A stretch of DNA of 64,000 nt from Bacillus sp. BHET2 (GCF_005938125.1 NZ_VCQN01000003.1:434001-498000), one strand, 5' to 3'. Positions 16,391-24,904 are shown, numbered from the stretch's first letter. A program made the numbers and translations. The notes: generated by a model from the sequence alone, not told the origin.

Positions 16391-17653
16391 ATGATGGAAG
16401 AACGTTTAAAGGCAATCGCCATTGGCGTCAATACGAAAGACAAGAATAATGACTTCGACTACTCGATGCTTGAGTTGAAAGGATTGGCTGAAGCGAGACA
16501 TATGGATGTTGTCGGTGAACTGACTCAAAACCTGCCCCGACCGAACCACGTTCATTATATAGGAAAAGGGAAGATTGAAGAACTGCTGCCTCTTGTAGAA
16601 GAGTGGGAAGCGGATGTCCTCATCTCTAATGATGAGCTCTCACCATCACAGATCCGTGTACTCGAAGAACAGCTTGATATTCGCGTCATGGATAGGACGA
16701 TGTTGATTCTTGATATCTTCGCGGAACGTGCGAATACAAGGGAAGCGCAACTTCAAGTCGAGGTGGCTCAGCTTCAATACATGCTTCCACGCTTAATTGG
16801 CCGCCGTGAATCACTCGGTCGTCAAGGAGGCGGATCGGGACTTTCTAACCGTGGGGCCGGTGAAACGAAGCTGGAACTTGATCGCCGCCGTATTGAAGAT
16901 AAAATCACGGCGTTAAATAAAGAACTCGATTCACTCGTCGACTTGCGAACGACTCAGCGTAAGCAACGTCAAAGAAGTGAAATCCCGGTAGTATCTCTTG
17001 TAGGTTATACGAATGCAGGAAAGTCGACGACGATGAACGCATTCGTAGAAAAATTCCATCCGAACGAAAATAAGCAGGTATTTGAAAAAGATATGCTGTT
17101 TGCCACCCTTGAGACTTCGGTGAGAAATATTACGTTACCGGACAAAAAGGCGTTTCTGCTGACGGATACGGTCGGTTTTGTGAACAAGCTGCCCCATCAG
17201 TTGGTCAAGGCATTCAGGTCCACTCTTGAAGAAGTGGTAGAAGCAGATCTCATCATTCATGTGGTGGACTATTCAGATGCCCATTATGAGAAATTGATGG
17301 AGGTGACAGAGCGTACCCTTGCAGATATAGGAGCAGGCGATATCCCTGTCATCTATGCATTCAATAAGGCAGAACTGATGGAAGAAGAGGTTCCGAGAGT
17401 GGAAAAGGACCGCATTTATTTTTCAGCTAAAAATAGAATCGGAATCGACGAGTTGTTGAAAGTCGTAAAAAGTTATATTTTTAAAGATTATAAACGTTGT
17501 CAAATGTTGATTCCTTTTGATAAAGGACATTTGATTTCTTATTTTAACGAGAATGCCAACGTATTAGAAACCGAGTATGAAGAAAACGGTACGAAATTGA
17601 CACTAGAGTGTAAATTGAGTGATGCTGAGCGGTACCGGGAGTATATGGTGTAA
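16391..17653 (+). CDS. hflX: ribosome-associated GTPase HflX
   Basis: About 420 residues. The N-terminal HflX domain (about 20-190) has VGELTQ..PRPNHVHYIGKGKIEEL and the glycine-rich loop GRQGGGSGLSNRGAGETKLE. The GTPase domain has G1 GYTNAGKST, G3 DTVGF and G4 FNKAE (reading NKAE for NKxD). HflX binds the ribosomal E site and splits stalled or hibernating ribosomes; related HflXr proteins give macrolide/lincosamide tolerance in Listeria. I chose ATG 16391 (MMEERLKAI); an upstream in-frame ATG at 16376 has a ribosome site too close to it. The long leader with short ORFs and a terminator suggests translation-stress control. Confidence 0.95.
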   Translation: MMEERLKAIAIGVNTKDKNNDFDYSMLELKGLAEARHMDVVGELTQNLPRPNHVHYIGKGKIEELLPLVEEWEADVLISNDELSPSQIRVLEEQLDIRVMDRTMLILDIFAERANTREAQLQVEVAQLQYMLPRLIGRRESLGRQGGGSGLSNRGAGETKLELDRRRIEDKITALNKELDSLVDLRTTQRKQRQRSEIPVVSLVGYTNAGKSTTMNAFVEKFHPNENKQVFEKDMLFATLETSVRNITLPDKKAFLLTDTVGFVNKLPHQLVKAFRSTLEEVVEADLIIHVVDYSDAHYEKLMEVTERTLADIGAGDIPVIYAFNKAELMEEEVPRVEKDRIYFSAKNRIGIDELLKVVKSYIFKDYKRCQMLIPFDKGHLISYFNENANVLETEYEENGTKLTLECKLSDAERYREYMV

Positions 17654-17660
17654 CAAACAG

Positions 17661-17693
17661 GGTCCTTTCCACTTGTGGAAGGGGTCTTTTTTT
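17661..17693 (+). terminator. rho-independent terminator after hflX
   Basis: Stem GGTCCTTTCCAC / GTGGAAGGGGTC with a 2-4-nt loop, followed by seven T residues, 10 bp after the hflX stop. Confidence 0.8.
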
Positions 17694-17710
17694 ATGTAAA
17701 TAATGTACAT

Positions 17711-17740
17711 ACTCCTCCAACTGGGCTCCTGCATAGAGTA
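17711..17740 (+). promoter_or_regulatory. candidate SigK-type (mother-cell) promoter
   Basis: CATAGAGTA at 17732-17740 is a full match to the SigK -10 consensus CATANNNTA; an AC at 17711 is a loose -35 with longer than ideal spacing. It lies 22 bp before the start of a Tyr/Pro-rich protein gene and after the hflX terminator. Confidence 0.4.
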
Positions 17741-17761
17741 AATGCAGAGGAGGGATGCAGT

Positions 17762-18856
17762 ATGTTTTTTCAAAGACGTTTTCCGCTTTATCCTATTCTG
17801 TATGAATGCTATCCAAATGAATCGGAAGTAAGAAACGACTATGAAGATACTCTTTTTCCACATACTTACCAGCAACCATATGTTCCGCAACGTGAGTTTG
17901 AATTCAATTACTATCCACAGAATCTGAACTACTTTGATCCTTACCAAGGATATCTTGAGCAACCTGTATACAATGATCCATTTGATCAGCGAGCGAATTG
18001 GAGGGAATGGGAAGATCTTGGTGCACCGCCACATGGGATGAAGGGTTCACCAGCCGCAGCTTCCTGGCAGGCGAACCGGTTGGATACGTTTGTGCGTGGT
18101 GAGAACGACAGGATGTATCACAAATGGTGGAACGGTACACGCTGGAGTAACTGGGAGGATCTCGGAGCTCCTAAAAGAGGATTAAAGAGTTCACCTTCTG
18201 CCGTATCTTGGGGACAGGACCGGATTGATACGTTTGTAAGAGGAAACCGGGATATTCTATGGCACAAATGGTGGGACGGTTCGCGATGGAGTGAATGGGA
18301 AGACCTTGGGGGGCCACCGCGTGGCTTCAAGGGGGACCCGGCAGTGTCTTCTTGGCAAGCCAATCGGTTGGATGTATTCGTGCAAGGATACGACAATAAC
18401 CTTTGGCATAAATGGTGGGACGGAAGAAACTGGAGTCAATGGGAGAACCTTGGCGCTCCAAGAGGCGGTTTGAGAGACTCACCGGGTGCGGTATCCTGGG
18501 GACCCAATCGCATAGATTGCTTTGTCCGGGGAAACAACGACCGGATGTGGCATAAGTGGTGGGATGGTTCGAGATGGAGTAATTGGGAAGATCTTGGCTC
18601 ACCACCTCGAGGTTTCGAAGGCGCCCCCGCAGCGTCTTCATGGGCAAGTAACCGCATCGACACCTTCGTCCGTGGCGACAATAACAATATGTGGCACAAG
18701 TGGTGGAACGGTTCCCGCTGGAGCAAATGGGAAGACCTCGGAGCACCTAGAGGAGGCGTTCGTTCATCACCGGGAGCCGTGTCCTGGGGTCCAAACAGAG
18801 TGGACGCTTTTGCCAGGGGCAGAAATGATCATATGTGGCATAAGTGGTTTGCTTGA
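17762..18856 (+). CDS. six-repeat PLL-like beta-propeller protein, possible spore-surface lectin
   Basis: 364 residues; ATG 17762 follows GAGGAGGG. Residues 1-75 are low-complexity, rich in Tyr, Pro, Phe and Asn, resembling spore-coat proteins. Residues ~78-364 are six ~45-residue repeats of WEDLGxPxxG...P(A/G)xxSW...R(L/I)D.FVRG..N..(M/L)WHKWW(D/N)G.RWS.. of the DUF346/PLL lectin type that forms beta-propellers binding fucose or other sugars. Odd and even repeats form two subtypes, so the array grew by duplicating a two-blade unit. There is no signal peptide, which fits mother-cell synthesis and coat assembly (inference, with the SigK-like promoter). Confidence 0.75.
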   Translation: MFFQRRFPLYPILYECYPNESEVRNDYEDTLFPHTYQQPYVPQREFEFNYYPQNLNYFDPYQGYLEQPVYNDPFDQRANWREWEDLGAPPHGMKGSPAAASWQANRLDTFVRGENDRMYHKWWNGTRWSNWEDLGAPKRGLKSSPSAVSWGQDRIDTFVRGNRDILWHKWWDGSRWSEWEDLGGPPRGFKGDPAVSSWQANRLDVFVQGYDNNLWHKWWDGRNWSQWENLGAPRGGLRDSPGAVSWGPNRIDCFVRGNNDRMWHKWWDGSRWSNWEDLGSPPRGFEGAPAASSWASNRIDTFVRGDNNNMWHKWWNGSRWSKWEDLGAPRGGVRSSPGAVSWGPNRVDAFARGRNDHMWHKWFA

Positions 18857-18864
18857 TAGATGGA

Positions 18865-18898
18865 GCTGTCCCTGTGTGTAAATAGGGATGGTTTTTTT
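18865..18898 (+). terminator. rho-independent terminator after the propeller gene
   Basis: Stem CTGTCCCT / AGGGATGG with an 11-nt loop and seven T residues. The following 18899-19092 has a 34-codon ATG frame at 18906 (MKELQSLYPNDEEVYEIKQV...) without a ribosome binding site, perhaps a gene remnant, and nothing else recognisable. Confidence 0.6.
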
Positions 18899-19092
18899 CT
18901 TTTAAATGAAGGAATTGCAAAGTTTATATCCAAATGATGAAGAAGTTTATGAAATCAAGCAAGTGAAAAAATCATCCGCTTTGATTGTATCGCGAGTAAC
19001 GAAGGATTGAACCACTATTACCAAGAAGCGATATCCCTTAAAAGCAGTTGCACATATTCACGGCAGTCACAGTAAATATGAAATCATATCAT

Positions 19093-19139
19093 AAAAAAAG
19101 AAGCCCGGCATGATCATAAATCACGCCGGGCTTTTTTTT
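19093..19139. terminator. bidirectional terminator
   Basis: GCCCGGC (19103-19109) / GCCGGGC (19125-19131) with additional pairing, A-run on the left and T-run on the right, so it can end transcription both ways; it overlaps the stop of the leftward symporter gene. Confidence 0.8.
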
Positions 19140-20559
19140 AACTGGCTTTTTTCCTTGGTTTTGCTTCCATCATAGGCATATACTCATTAAAGTAATGATT
19201 CGTCTCAGAAACAATCACTTTATAGAGCAACAGTAACGCGATTAAGTTCGGTATCATCATTAATGCGTTGGACATATCGGCAAAAGCCCATACGAGCTCG
19301 AGGTTTGCAACTGCACCAAGTCCTGTGGCAAAAATGTAAATGAGTCGGTAAGTGTTGGCAAACCGATAATTTGTTAAATACTCGAAGCATTTTTCCCCGT
19401 ACATATACCATCCGACGATCGTCGAGAAACCGAAGAAGATAACGGAGAATGAAACAATATATTCTCCAACGATACCGAGGGCGTGTCCGAATGCTGCACT
19501 GGTCAATGCTCCACCATCAAGGCTTTGAGCATGCTCGATACCCGAAATCGCTCCGCCTGTCGGATCCCAGAATCCTGTGATTAACAGCACCAGGCCGGTC
19601 ATCGTACAAACCACAATTGTAACGATGAATGTACCGGTCATGGCAACAAGTGCCTGCTTGACCGGATGATCGGTTTTGGCATTACCTGCAATCAGTGCTG
19701 CGGTACCAAGGCCTGCTTCATTTGAGAAGATTCCTCGGGAAACCCCGCTGCGAACTGCCTCGGAAATAATGATCCCCGTGAAACCACCGGCAGCTGCTAC
19801 AGGATTGAACGCATAATAAAAGATCATTTCAAACGCCGGAATGATCATGTCATAATTCAGAACGATGATGATGAGTGAGCCTCCAACGTACAGAAATGCC
19901 ATGATTGGGACAAAGAAAGAAGCGACTGTACTGATCCGCTGAATCCCTCCAAAGATAATCAAACCGGTCAGGACGGCCAGAACGATCCCTGTGACTAGAT
20001 TGTCAATGTGAAAGCTTGTGGTCATGACGTCTGCAATTGTATTGGATTGTACGCTGTTCCCGATTCCTAGGGCGGCGAAAGCACCGAATAACGCAAATGC
20101 CACAGCCAGCCACTTCCATTTGGTGCCCAGTCCTTTTTCCACATAGTACATAGGCCCACCGGAGTATTCCCCGTTTTTATTCTTCACCCGGTATTTCATG
20201 GCAAGAAGGGCTTCTGCGTATTTCGTGGCCATTCCAAGGAGACCCACAATCCACATCCAGAAGATGGCTCCAGGTCCACCAATCGTCAGAGCAGTAGCAA
20301 CCCCGGCTATGTTGCCGTTTCCGATTGTAGCGGATAAGGCTGTCATCAGGGTTTTGAAGTTACTAATATCACCTTCGGATTCTGAAGAAGCCTTGGCTGA
20401 TTTATCCTCTTTCGTAAATGCAAGCTTAAAAGCATACAGTAGTTTTTTGAACTGGAGCCCTCTAAGCTTAAAGGTTAAGAAAAGGCCTGTCCCGAATAAC
20501 AGTACTAAACTTGGTGTTCCCCATAAGAATGAATTAATCTTGTCTAGCACATCTAACAT
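19138..20559 (-). CDS. AGCS-family sodium:alanine (or glycine) symporter
   Basis: 473 residues with about 11 membrane helices. AGCS hallmarks include GNGNIAGVATALTIGGPGAIFWMW in TM3 region, GPMYYVEKGLG, and GVSRGIFSNEAGLGTA, which line the amino-acid and Na+ sites. It imports alanine, glycine or, in AlsT members, glutamine with sodium. It stands alone, with a bidirectional terminator at its end and a cre-like site 27 bp before the start, suggesting carbon-catabolite control by CcpA (inference). The exact substrate cannot be read from sequence. Confidence 0.93.
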   Translation of the reverse strand: MLDVLDKINSFLWGTPSLVLLFGTGLFLTFKLRGLQFKKLLYAFKLAFTKEDKSAKASSESEGDISNFKTLMTALSATIGNGNIAGVATALTIGGPGAIFWMWIVGLLGMATKYAEALLAMKYRVKNKNGEYSGGPMYYVEKGLGTKWKWLAVAFALFGAFAALGIGNSVQSNTIADVMTTSFHIDNLVTGIVLAVLTGLIIFGGIQRISTVASFFVPIMAFLYVGGSLIIIVLNYDMIIPAFEMIFYYAFNPVAAAGGFTGIIISEAVRSGVSRGIFSNEAGLGTAALIAGNAKTDHPVKQALVAMTGTFIVTIVVCTMTGLVLLITGFWDPTGGAISGIEHAQSLDGGALTSAAFGHALGIVGEYIVSFSVIFFGFSTIVGWYMYGEKCFEYLTNYRFANTYRLIYIFATGLGAVANLELVWAFADMSNALMMIPNLIALLLLYKVIVSETNHYFNEYMPMMEAKPRKKAS

Positions 20560-20585
20560 AGAATCCTCCTAGTGTAATCTCATGT

Positions 20586-20599
20586 TGTAAACGTTTTCT
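20586..20599 (-). promoter_or_regulatory. candidate CcpA cre site upstream of the symporter
   Basis: TGTAAACGTTTTCT matches TGNAANCGNTNNCA except for the last base. It lies 27 bp upstream of the symporter start codon. Confidence 0.5.
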
Positions 20600-20689
20600 T
20601 TGTGAGTTTCCATCTACTATTTATATAGTATTCCGAACAATCTGTCCATATAAAACGTCCCAATTTCCAGAGATTGAGCCTTTTTTAGT

Positions 20690-20704
20690 AGGGACGGACC
20701 TCCA
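20690..20704. repeat. half copy of the AGGGACGGACC family
   Basis: AGGGACGGACCTCCA, the left arm of the long class, with no matching right arm before the next full copy 60 bp on. Confidence 0.7.
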
Positions 20705-20764
20705 TTTCACCTACACGAAAGAAGCACTTGAAGTAAATCGAAAGGGGTGGAATCGTATAAATAA

Positions 20765-20831
20765 AGGGACGGAGCTCTCATTCAGCGGCATTTGGTACCG
20801 TGTTATCGCTGAATGTTAGAGGTCCGTCCCT
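20765..20831. repeat. AGGGACGGACC palindrome, long class (67 bp)
   Basis: AGGGACGGAGCTC ... GAGGTCCGTCCCT with inner arms CATTCAGCG / CGCTGAATG, so the stem runs nearly throughout. It lies 7 bp beyond the stop of the leftward DUF1648 gene and may terminate it. Confidence 0.85.
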
Positions 20832-20837
20832 TAAGTC

Positions 20838-21941
20838 TTATAGTAATGTGATGATCAATATGACCAGTAGTGGTCCAATTAGGATGATGTATCCAAGCGG
20901 CCTTGCTAAGTTCAAGGTCCAGCCTACTCCGAAGCGCTTTTCGACGAAGATGGATGGATCATTCGGGTTGAAGTAGATGAGTCCACCCTTCCAGTATTGA
21001 TCATCATCGGCATTGATCACTTCACTAGAGTCCTCATCTATGATTTCTACATCAAGATCTGAATCTTTTCTGCCTACCTTGATGGCCAGAATGACGGTCC
21101 CTATCAGGACGAGTGCAGAGAATGCAAGCGGCATAGTGAGAATTAACAGGTCGTTCACACTATTTTCATAGAGAGTAGTAAATTGTAAGAACGTAAACAG
21201 CATAGATATTAAGATGGAAATGAAGAACAGAAGCCAGCTTGTGTATTTACGCAAGCGTAGCTGCCGGATGCGGGAAGCTTTCACATTTCCTGCACTTAGC
21301 TTGATTCCAGAGTTCTTCGTCATTTGATTGATCCCTAGGAACATTCCATTCATCACCAGCAATATGGTGGGTAATGTTAAAGCAGAAAGATACGTTTTCG
21401 TAGTGAAGGAATCCGGTTTTCCATCGGGTCCCCAATGGGTTGGGAATCGATCAGGGAAGCCATGGTAGTTGACCAGTGTAAATACGATTAATCCAACCGT
21501 GATGATCATGGGAATCGTATACACAATCCAAGGGAGCATCTCATCTTTCGTTCGTAGGTTCAATTCTGAAACCTTTACCTGTCTGCGATCTTTGAACCAC
21601 TGCTTTTGTTGCTTTAGTGTGGTAACTTTCATGTGAAAGTAAAAATAAAGAGACAGAGATATAAGCAGAATCACAAACGGAAGGAATAGTCCCGCTAAGA
21701 TGAGGTGATTTTCCGTTACTGGAATACTCATTGACCAGATAAAATAGAGTACTAATGCCAGCATTGAAATGAGACATGTTAAGATAGCGTAGATTTTCTT
21801 GTAGCGAAGAAGCTGAGTATTCCTTACTTCATCCACAGGTATAGTTACCCCAAACACCACTGTTCGCTTAACGATAAAAGGAATGGCGATTTGGATCACC
21901 ATTAGAAATCCGACCGTGATGAATAAAAGAATCATTTCCAT
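20838..21941 (-). CDS. DUF1648/DUF5808 multi-pass membrane protein, partner of GntR regulator
   Basis: 367 residues with about nine hydrophobic segments. The DUF1648 signature lies near residues 150-185 (PDRFPTHWGPDGKPDSFTTK), as in SdpI-like immunity proteins, and the C-terminal part has the DUF5808 pattern YWKGGLIYFNPNDPSIFVEKRFGVGWTLN. It starts 3 bp after the GntR stop, so the two are co-transcribed. SdpI-like proteins protect against toxins or act as signal transducers, but for this subgroup the function is unproven. The GntR partner probably responds to a membrane-active stress (inference). Confidence 0.75.
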   Translation of the reverse strand: MEMILLFITVGFLMVIQIAIPFIVKRTVVFGVTIPVDEVRNTQLLRYKKIYAILTCLISMLALVLYFIWSMSIPVTENHLILAGLFLPFVILLISLSLYFYFHMKVTTLKQQKQWFKDRRQVKVSELNLRTKDEMLPWIVYTIPMIITVGLIVFTLVNYHGFPDRFPTHWGPDGKPDSFTTKTYLSALTLPTILLVMNGMFLGINQMTKNSGIKLSAGNVKASRIRQLRLRKYTSWLLFFISILISMLFTFLQFTTLYENSVNDLLILTMPLAFSALVLIGTVILAIKVGRKDSDLDVEIIDEDSSEVINADDDQYWKGGLIYFNPNDPSIFVEKRFGVGWTLNLARPLGYIILIGPLLVILIITLL

Positions 21942-21944
21942 TTA

Positions 21945-22328
21945 TTACTCCCCCTTAACCTTCAGAATGATGGATGTTACGAATGCTTGAATTTCCTGTT
22001 CAGACATGCCCATTACCAGAGCTTCGACTAATATCGGTCGCAAATCTTGTGATATTTTCTCCAAGCGGGAATGGGGAACTTCACCTTCGAAAGGCGTACA
22101 AATTACAGCTCCCGATTTTGGCACAATCCGGATCACGCCCTTGCTTTCCAATTCATGATAACTTTTATTTACGGTATGCATGTTCACTCCAAGGTCTCCG
22201 GCAAGGCTCCGGACCGATGGAAGTATATCTCCGGGAACCAATTCCCCCCGGACAATCCCTTCCATGATGCCATTTTTCACCTGAGTATATATCGGTAAAT
22301 CCGAATGAGGTTCTATTTGGATAAACAA
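21945..22328 (-). CDS. GntR-family regulator, YtrA subfamily
   Basis: 127 residues, short as usual for YtrA-type regulators: winged helix-turn-helix at about 10-75 (PIYTQVKNGIMEGIVRGELVPGDILPSVRSLAGDLGVN) and a small dimerisation tail, without a large effector domain. The start is TTG at 22328, fixed by GGAGG seven bases upstream. It is the first gene of a two-gene unit with the DUF1648 protein. A perfect-type palindrome (22360-22382) in its promoter region is the likely autorepression site. Confidence 0.88.
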   Translation of the reverse strand: MFIQIEPHSDLPIYTQVKNGIMEGIVRGELVPGDILPSVRSLAGDLGVNMHTVNKSYHELESKGVIRIVPKSGAVICTPFEGEVPHSRLEKISQDLRPILVEALVMGMSEQEIQAFVTSIILKVKGE

Positions 22329-22359
22329 GATTTCACCTCCTACTTTGTTATATGCTTAG

Positions 22360-22382
22360 TATAACAGAATTGTTCTGGTATA
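22360..22382. promoter_or_regulatory. candidate operator of the YtrA-type GntR regulator
   Basis: TATAACAGAA-TTG-TTCTGGTATA: 10-base arms with one mismatch around a 3-base centre, 31 bp upstream of the GntR start codon and overlapping a possible leftward -10 (TATACT, 22358-22363). Typical for autoregulated YtrA proteins. Confidence 0.6.
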
Positions 22383-22436
22383 GATATAACAAAATGCGAA
22401 TTATTCCCAAAAAAGTTAGAGTGTTGGTTAGTGAAG

Positions 22437-22499
22437 AGGGACGGACCTCAAAACAGTCAAATATTTCACAAGGATTTTCCCGTTTAAAGGACCGTCCCT
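22437..22499. repeat. AGGGACGGACC palindrome, long class (63 bp), in a divergent promoter region
   Basis: AGGGACGGACCTCAAAAC ... GTTTAAAGGACCGTCCCT. The right arm has lost a T (AGGACCGTCCC), so pairing is imperfect. This is the only full copy found between two gene starts rather than after a gene end. Confidence 0.8.
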
Positions 22500-22554
22500 C
22501 GTGTATGTTTGTTAAACTTATAGGGTTGATACTTAGAGTTTAGGAGGGATGATC

Positions 22555-23148
22555 GTGAACGAAAATACGACGGGCATCCCCTTTCAGGTTGGTGATCCGG
22601 TTATAGAGAGAAAGGTTGGTTATGACGGAAGTGTAGTGGAGCATTGCTGCAGGGTTTTGAAAGCGGGTGTGGATGAAGTGGTCCTCTTTCATAAAATAGA
22701 GAATGCCTTCACTATGTCAACAAACCAATCAAGTATAACCATCCCTGAAGGAAGCTACACCCTTGCGTATTATTGGAAAAATCGTGCTTATAATGTATAT
22801 ATTTGGAGAGACTATCGAGGTGTGTATTTAGGATCCTATTTTAATATTGTTAGAAATACTACTATTAAAAATAAGGTGGTTTCTTTCGAAGATCTCATCA
22901 TAGATGTCCTCGTTTTTACCGATGGAAGAGCTTTTGTTCTGGATGAAGAGGAATTGCCAGTTGCAATGGGAGAGTTTGAGAATGGGGATGTGCTGGGAGA
23001 TCTACAATTATTAGTGGAGAGTCTTGATGGACTTCTTCCAAAGCTTATCCTTGAGACAAGGGTTCATTTTCCACATGATGATCTTCTTAAGTGGCTTTGT
23101 GATTCGACAGTCAGAGGGGAGGTCTCTGAACATAAGGATGAAAACTAA
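22555..23148 (+). CDS. DUF402-domain protein
   Basis: 197 residues. I start it at GTG 22555, six bases after GGAGGG; the ATG at 22549 touches the ribosome binding site and is unlikely. The DUF402 core lies near residues 70-135: YYWKNRAYNVYIWRDYRG...YFNIVRNTTI......FEDLIIDVLVF.DGRAFVLDEEEL, with conserved acidic residues that in related nucleoside di/triphosphatases bind metal. It may hydrolyse nucleotides, but the family is broad. Its last codons overlap the next gene by 11 bp, pointing to an operon with the two membrane proteins that follow. Confidence 0.75.
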   Translation: MNENTTGIPFQVGDPVIERKVGYDGSVVEHCCRVLKAGVDEVVLFHKIENAFTMSTNQSSITIPEGSYTLAYYWKNRAYNVYIWRDYRGVYLGSYFNIVRNTTIKNKVVSFEDLIIDVLVFTDGRAFVLDEEELPVAMGEFENGDVLGDLQLLVESLDGLLPKLILETRVHFPHDDLLKWLCDSTVRGEVSEHKDEN

Positions 23149-24172
23149 AGAAAACAACAAAATCATCAATCCGGCTTCAGGTGCCGTCATTATGGCACTT
23201 GGAATCTTTCTCTTTGCTGCTATTGATGCTTTTACGTGGATCAACCATACCATTGGAAAAATACTGGTTGTGACCCTGATTGTATTAGCAGCCATCATTT
23301 ATAAATCTCTTTTCAAGCAATTGTTCAATAAACCATTTTCATATGCACTGATATGTAATCCTGTTCACTCTTTCGTCATTGGATCGTGGGTTGCTGGCAT
23401 TTCGGTTTTGAGCAATGTGGTCGTTAAATATTTTCCTGGTATGAGTGTGGGTGCACAGGCTGTGATGCTCATCAATACCCTTTTGTGGCTCGTCTTTATG
23501 GCAACCTGCTTCTACCATTTTAAAGAGATGATGAAACGGCCGACAGCGTATTCTACCCATGGGATTGTACTACTGTCTACTGTTGCTACTCAATCATTGG
23601 TGATTTTCTGGGTAAAGGTCTTTTCATTTTCGGAGGGACTGCTGATTGGGGTGATGTCACTAGGAATCCTTTTTTATTTGATTGGTATGACATTGATCGT
23701 GCTTCGCTATGTGAGAGGATACCCTTGGACAATCATTGATGATTGGCCAAGCACAAATTGTATCATTCATGGTGCTTTATCTATTACGGGTTTGGCGATA
23801 GTCTCTTCACAAATGTTGTCAGGGATGGTTATGATGATATTTTGGTCTTTTGTGTTTGTCCTCCTGATTGGTGTGGAATCGTTGGAAATGGTGAGGGCGG
23901 TTAAACGGATTCAGAAGCTGGGTTGGAAAAAAGGAATTTTCACCTATCATGTAAGTCAATGGTCTCGGAATTTCACCTTCGGAATGTTTTATGCTTTTAC
24001 CTTAACTATGCATGACAATCCTTATTATTTGAATGCATTCTATGATTTTCATAGGGACTTCTTACATTTTTGGGCGTGGATTGTCCTCCTGTTTCTATTA
24101 ACTGAAATGGGTTTATGGGTGGGATCGAATGGTTATCTATTCGACAGAAAGAGTAAGGAGAGTGTTTCTTGA
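23138..24172 (+). CDS. integral membrane protein, possibly TDT/SLAC1-like transporter
   Basis: About 345 residues with nine or ten membrane helices. I use ATG 23138 (MKTKENNKIINPASGAVIMALG), which overlaps the DUF402 gene by 11 bp. The opening (NPASGAVIMALGIFLFAAI) and NPVHSFVIGSWVAGISVL resemble the TDT/TehA/SLAC1 ten-helix anion-channel pattern, but similarity by eye is weak. Neighbours: DUF402 upstream and a TauE/SafE permease overlapping downstream, so a shared anion or sulfur-compound role is possible (inference). Confidence 0.55.
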   Translation: MKTKENNKIINPASGAVIMALGIFLFAAIDAFTWINHTIGKILVVTLIVLAAIIYKSLFKQLFNKPFSYALICNPVHSFVIGSWVAGISVLSNVVVKYFPGMSVGAQAVMLINTLLWLVFMATCFYHFKEMMKRPTAYSTHGIVLLSTVATQSLVIFWVKVFSFSEGLLIGVMSLGILFYLIGMTLIVLRYVRGYPWTIIDDWPSTNCIIHGALSITGLAIVSSQMLSGMVMMIFWSFVFVLLIGVESLEMVRAVKRIQKLGWKKGIFTYHVSQWSRNFTFGMFYAFTLTMHDNPYYLNAFYDFHRDFLHFWAWIVLLFLLTEMGLWVGSNGYLFDRKSKESVS

Positions 24173-24885
24173 GTACATTAATCTTGTTTATGGCTATCAT
24201 TTTATGTGCATCCATATTGCAAGCTAGTACCGGTTTTGGATTCTCCATAATGGCAACACCTTTTCTATTGCTCATGTTTCCACCTAAAGAAGCGATACAG
24301 ATTAATTTGATCTTATCTCTTGTGATCTCACTCTCACTATTAGTGAAAATTAGACAGGACATCGATTTTCCCATGGTGAAACGGTTCATGATAGGGAGCA
24401 TACCCGGTTTACCATTGGGTATATTGTTTTTCATTCTTATTGATATGAGTCTCTTAAAGACCTCTATCAGCCTGGTCGTCATATTGCTAACCGTTTTCCT
24501 TATGATGAAATACCGTATCAGGCAGACAACTATCCGGGACTTTGTGGCAGGGGGATTGTCGGGGTTCCTGACCACAAGTATCGGTATGCCTGGACCACCC
24601 CTGCTTCTCTATTTTTCAGGAACCGAGACAAGGAAAGAGAAACTTCGAGGAACAACCCTTGCCTTTTATTTGTTCATTTATCTCGTCAGTTTAGGGATCC
24701 AGGTGAAAGTGGCAGGAACCACTCTAACAGTGTGGAAATCAAGCCTGCAAGCATTACCGGTAGTCGCGATAGGTCTAGTGTTTGGACAGGCCCTATTCAG
24801 CAAAATCAATCAAAAAACTTTTCAAACCTTTACCTATGCACTCCTATTATTCACGGGAATCTATCTGCTGATAGATAGCCTTTAA
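24169..24885 (+). CDS. TauE/SafE-family sulfite/anion permease
   Basis: 238 residues, seven or eight membrane helices, with the TauE/SafE motifs ASTGFGFSIMATPFLLLM at the N-terminus and GGLSGFLTTSIGMPGPPLLLYF in the middle, the internal repeat of this family. Members export sulfite, sulfoacetate or related anions. The start is TTG 24169, overlapping the previous stop (TTGA), behind AAGGAG. It is last in a three-gene unit ending in a 63-bp palindrome. Substrate unknown. Confidence 0.85.
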   Translation: MSTLILFMAIILCASILQASTGFGFSIMATPFLLLMFPPKEAIQINLILSLVISLSLLVKIRQDIDFPMVKRFMIGSIPGLPLGILFFILIDMSLLKTSISLVVILLTVFLMMKYRIRQTTIRDFVAGGLSGFLTTSIGMPGPPLLLYFSGTETRKEKLRGTTLAFYLFIYLVSLGIQVKVAGTTLTVWKSSLQALPVVAIGLVFGQALFSKINQKTFQTFTYALLLFTGIYLLIDSL

Positions 24886-24904
24886 TTTATAGGGTCTTAT
24901 TAAG

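Noticed and set aside
18906-19010. 34-codon ORF after the propeller gene
   Set aside because: The ATG is preceded by a T-run terminator tail with no ribosome site; it may be a gene scrap but cannot be supported.
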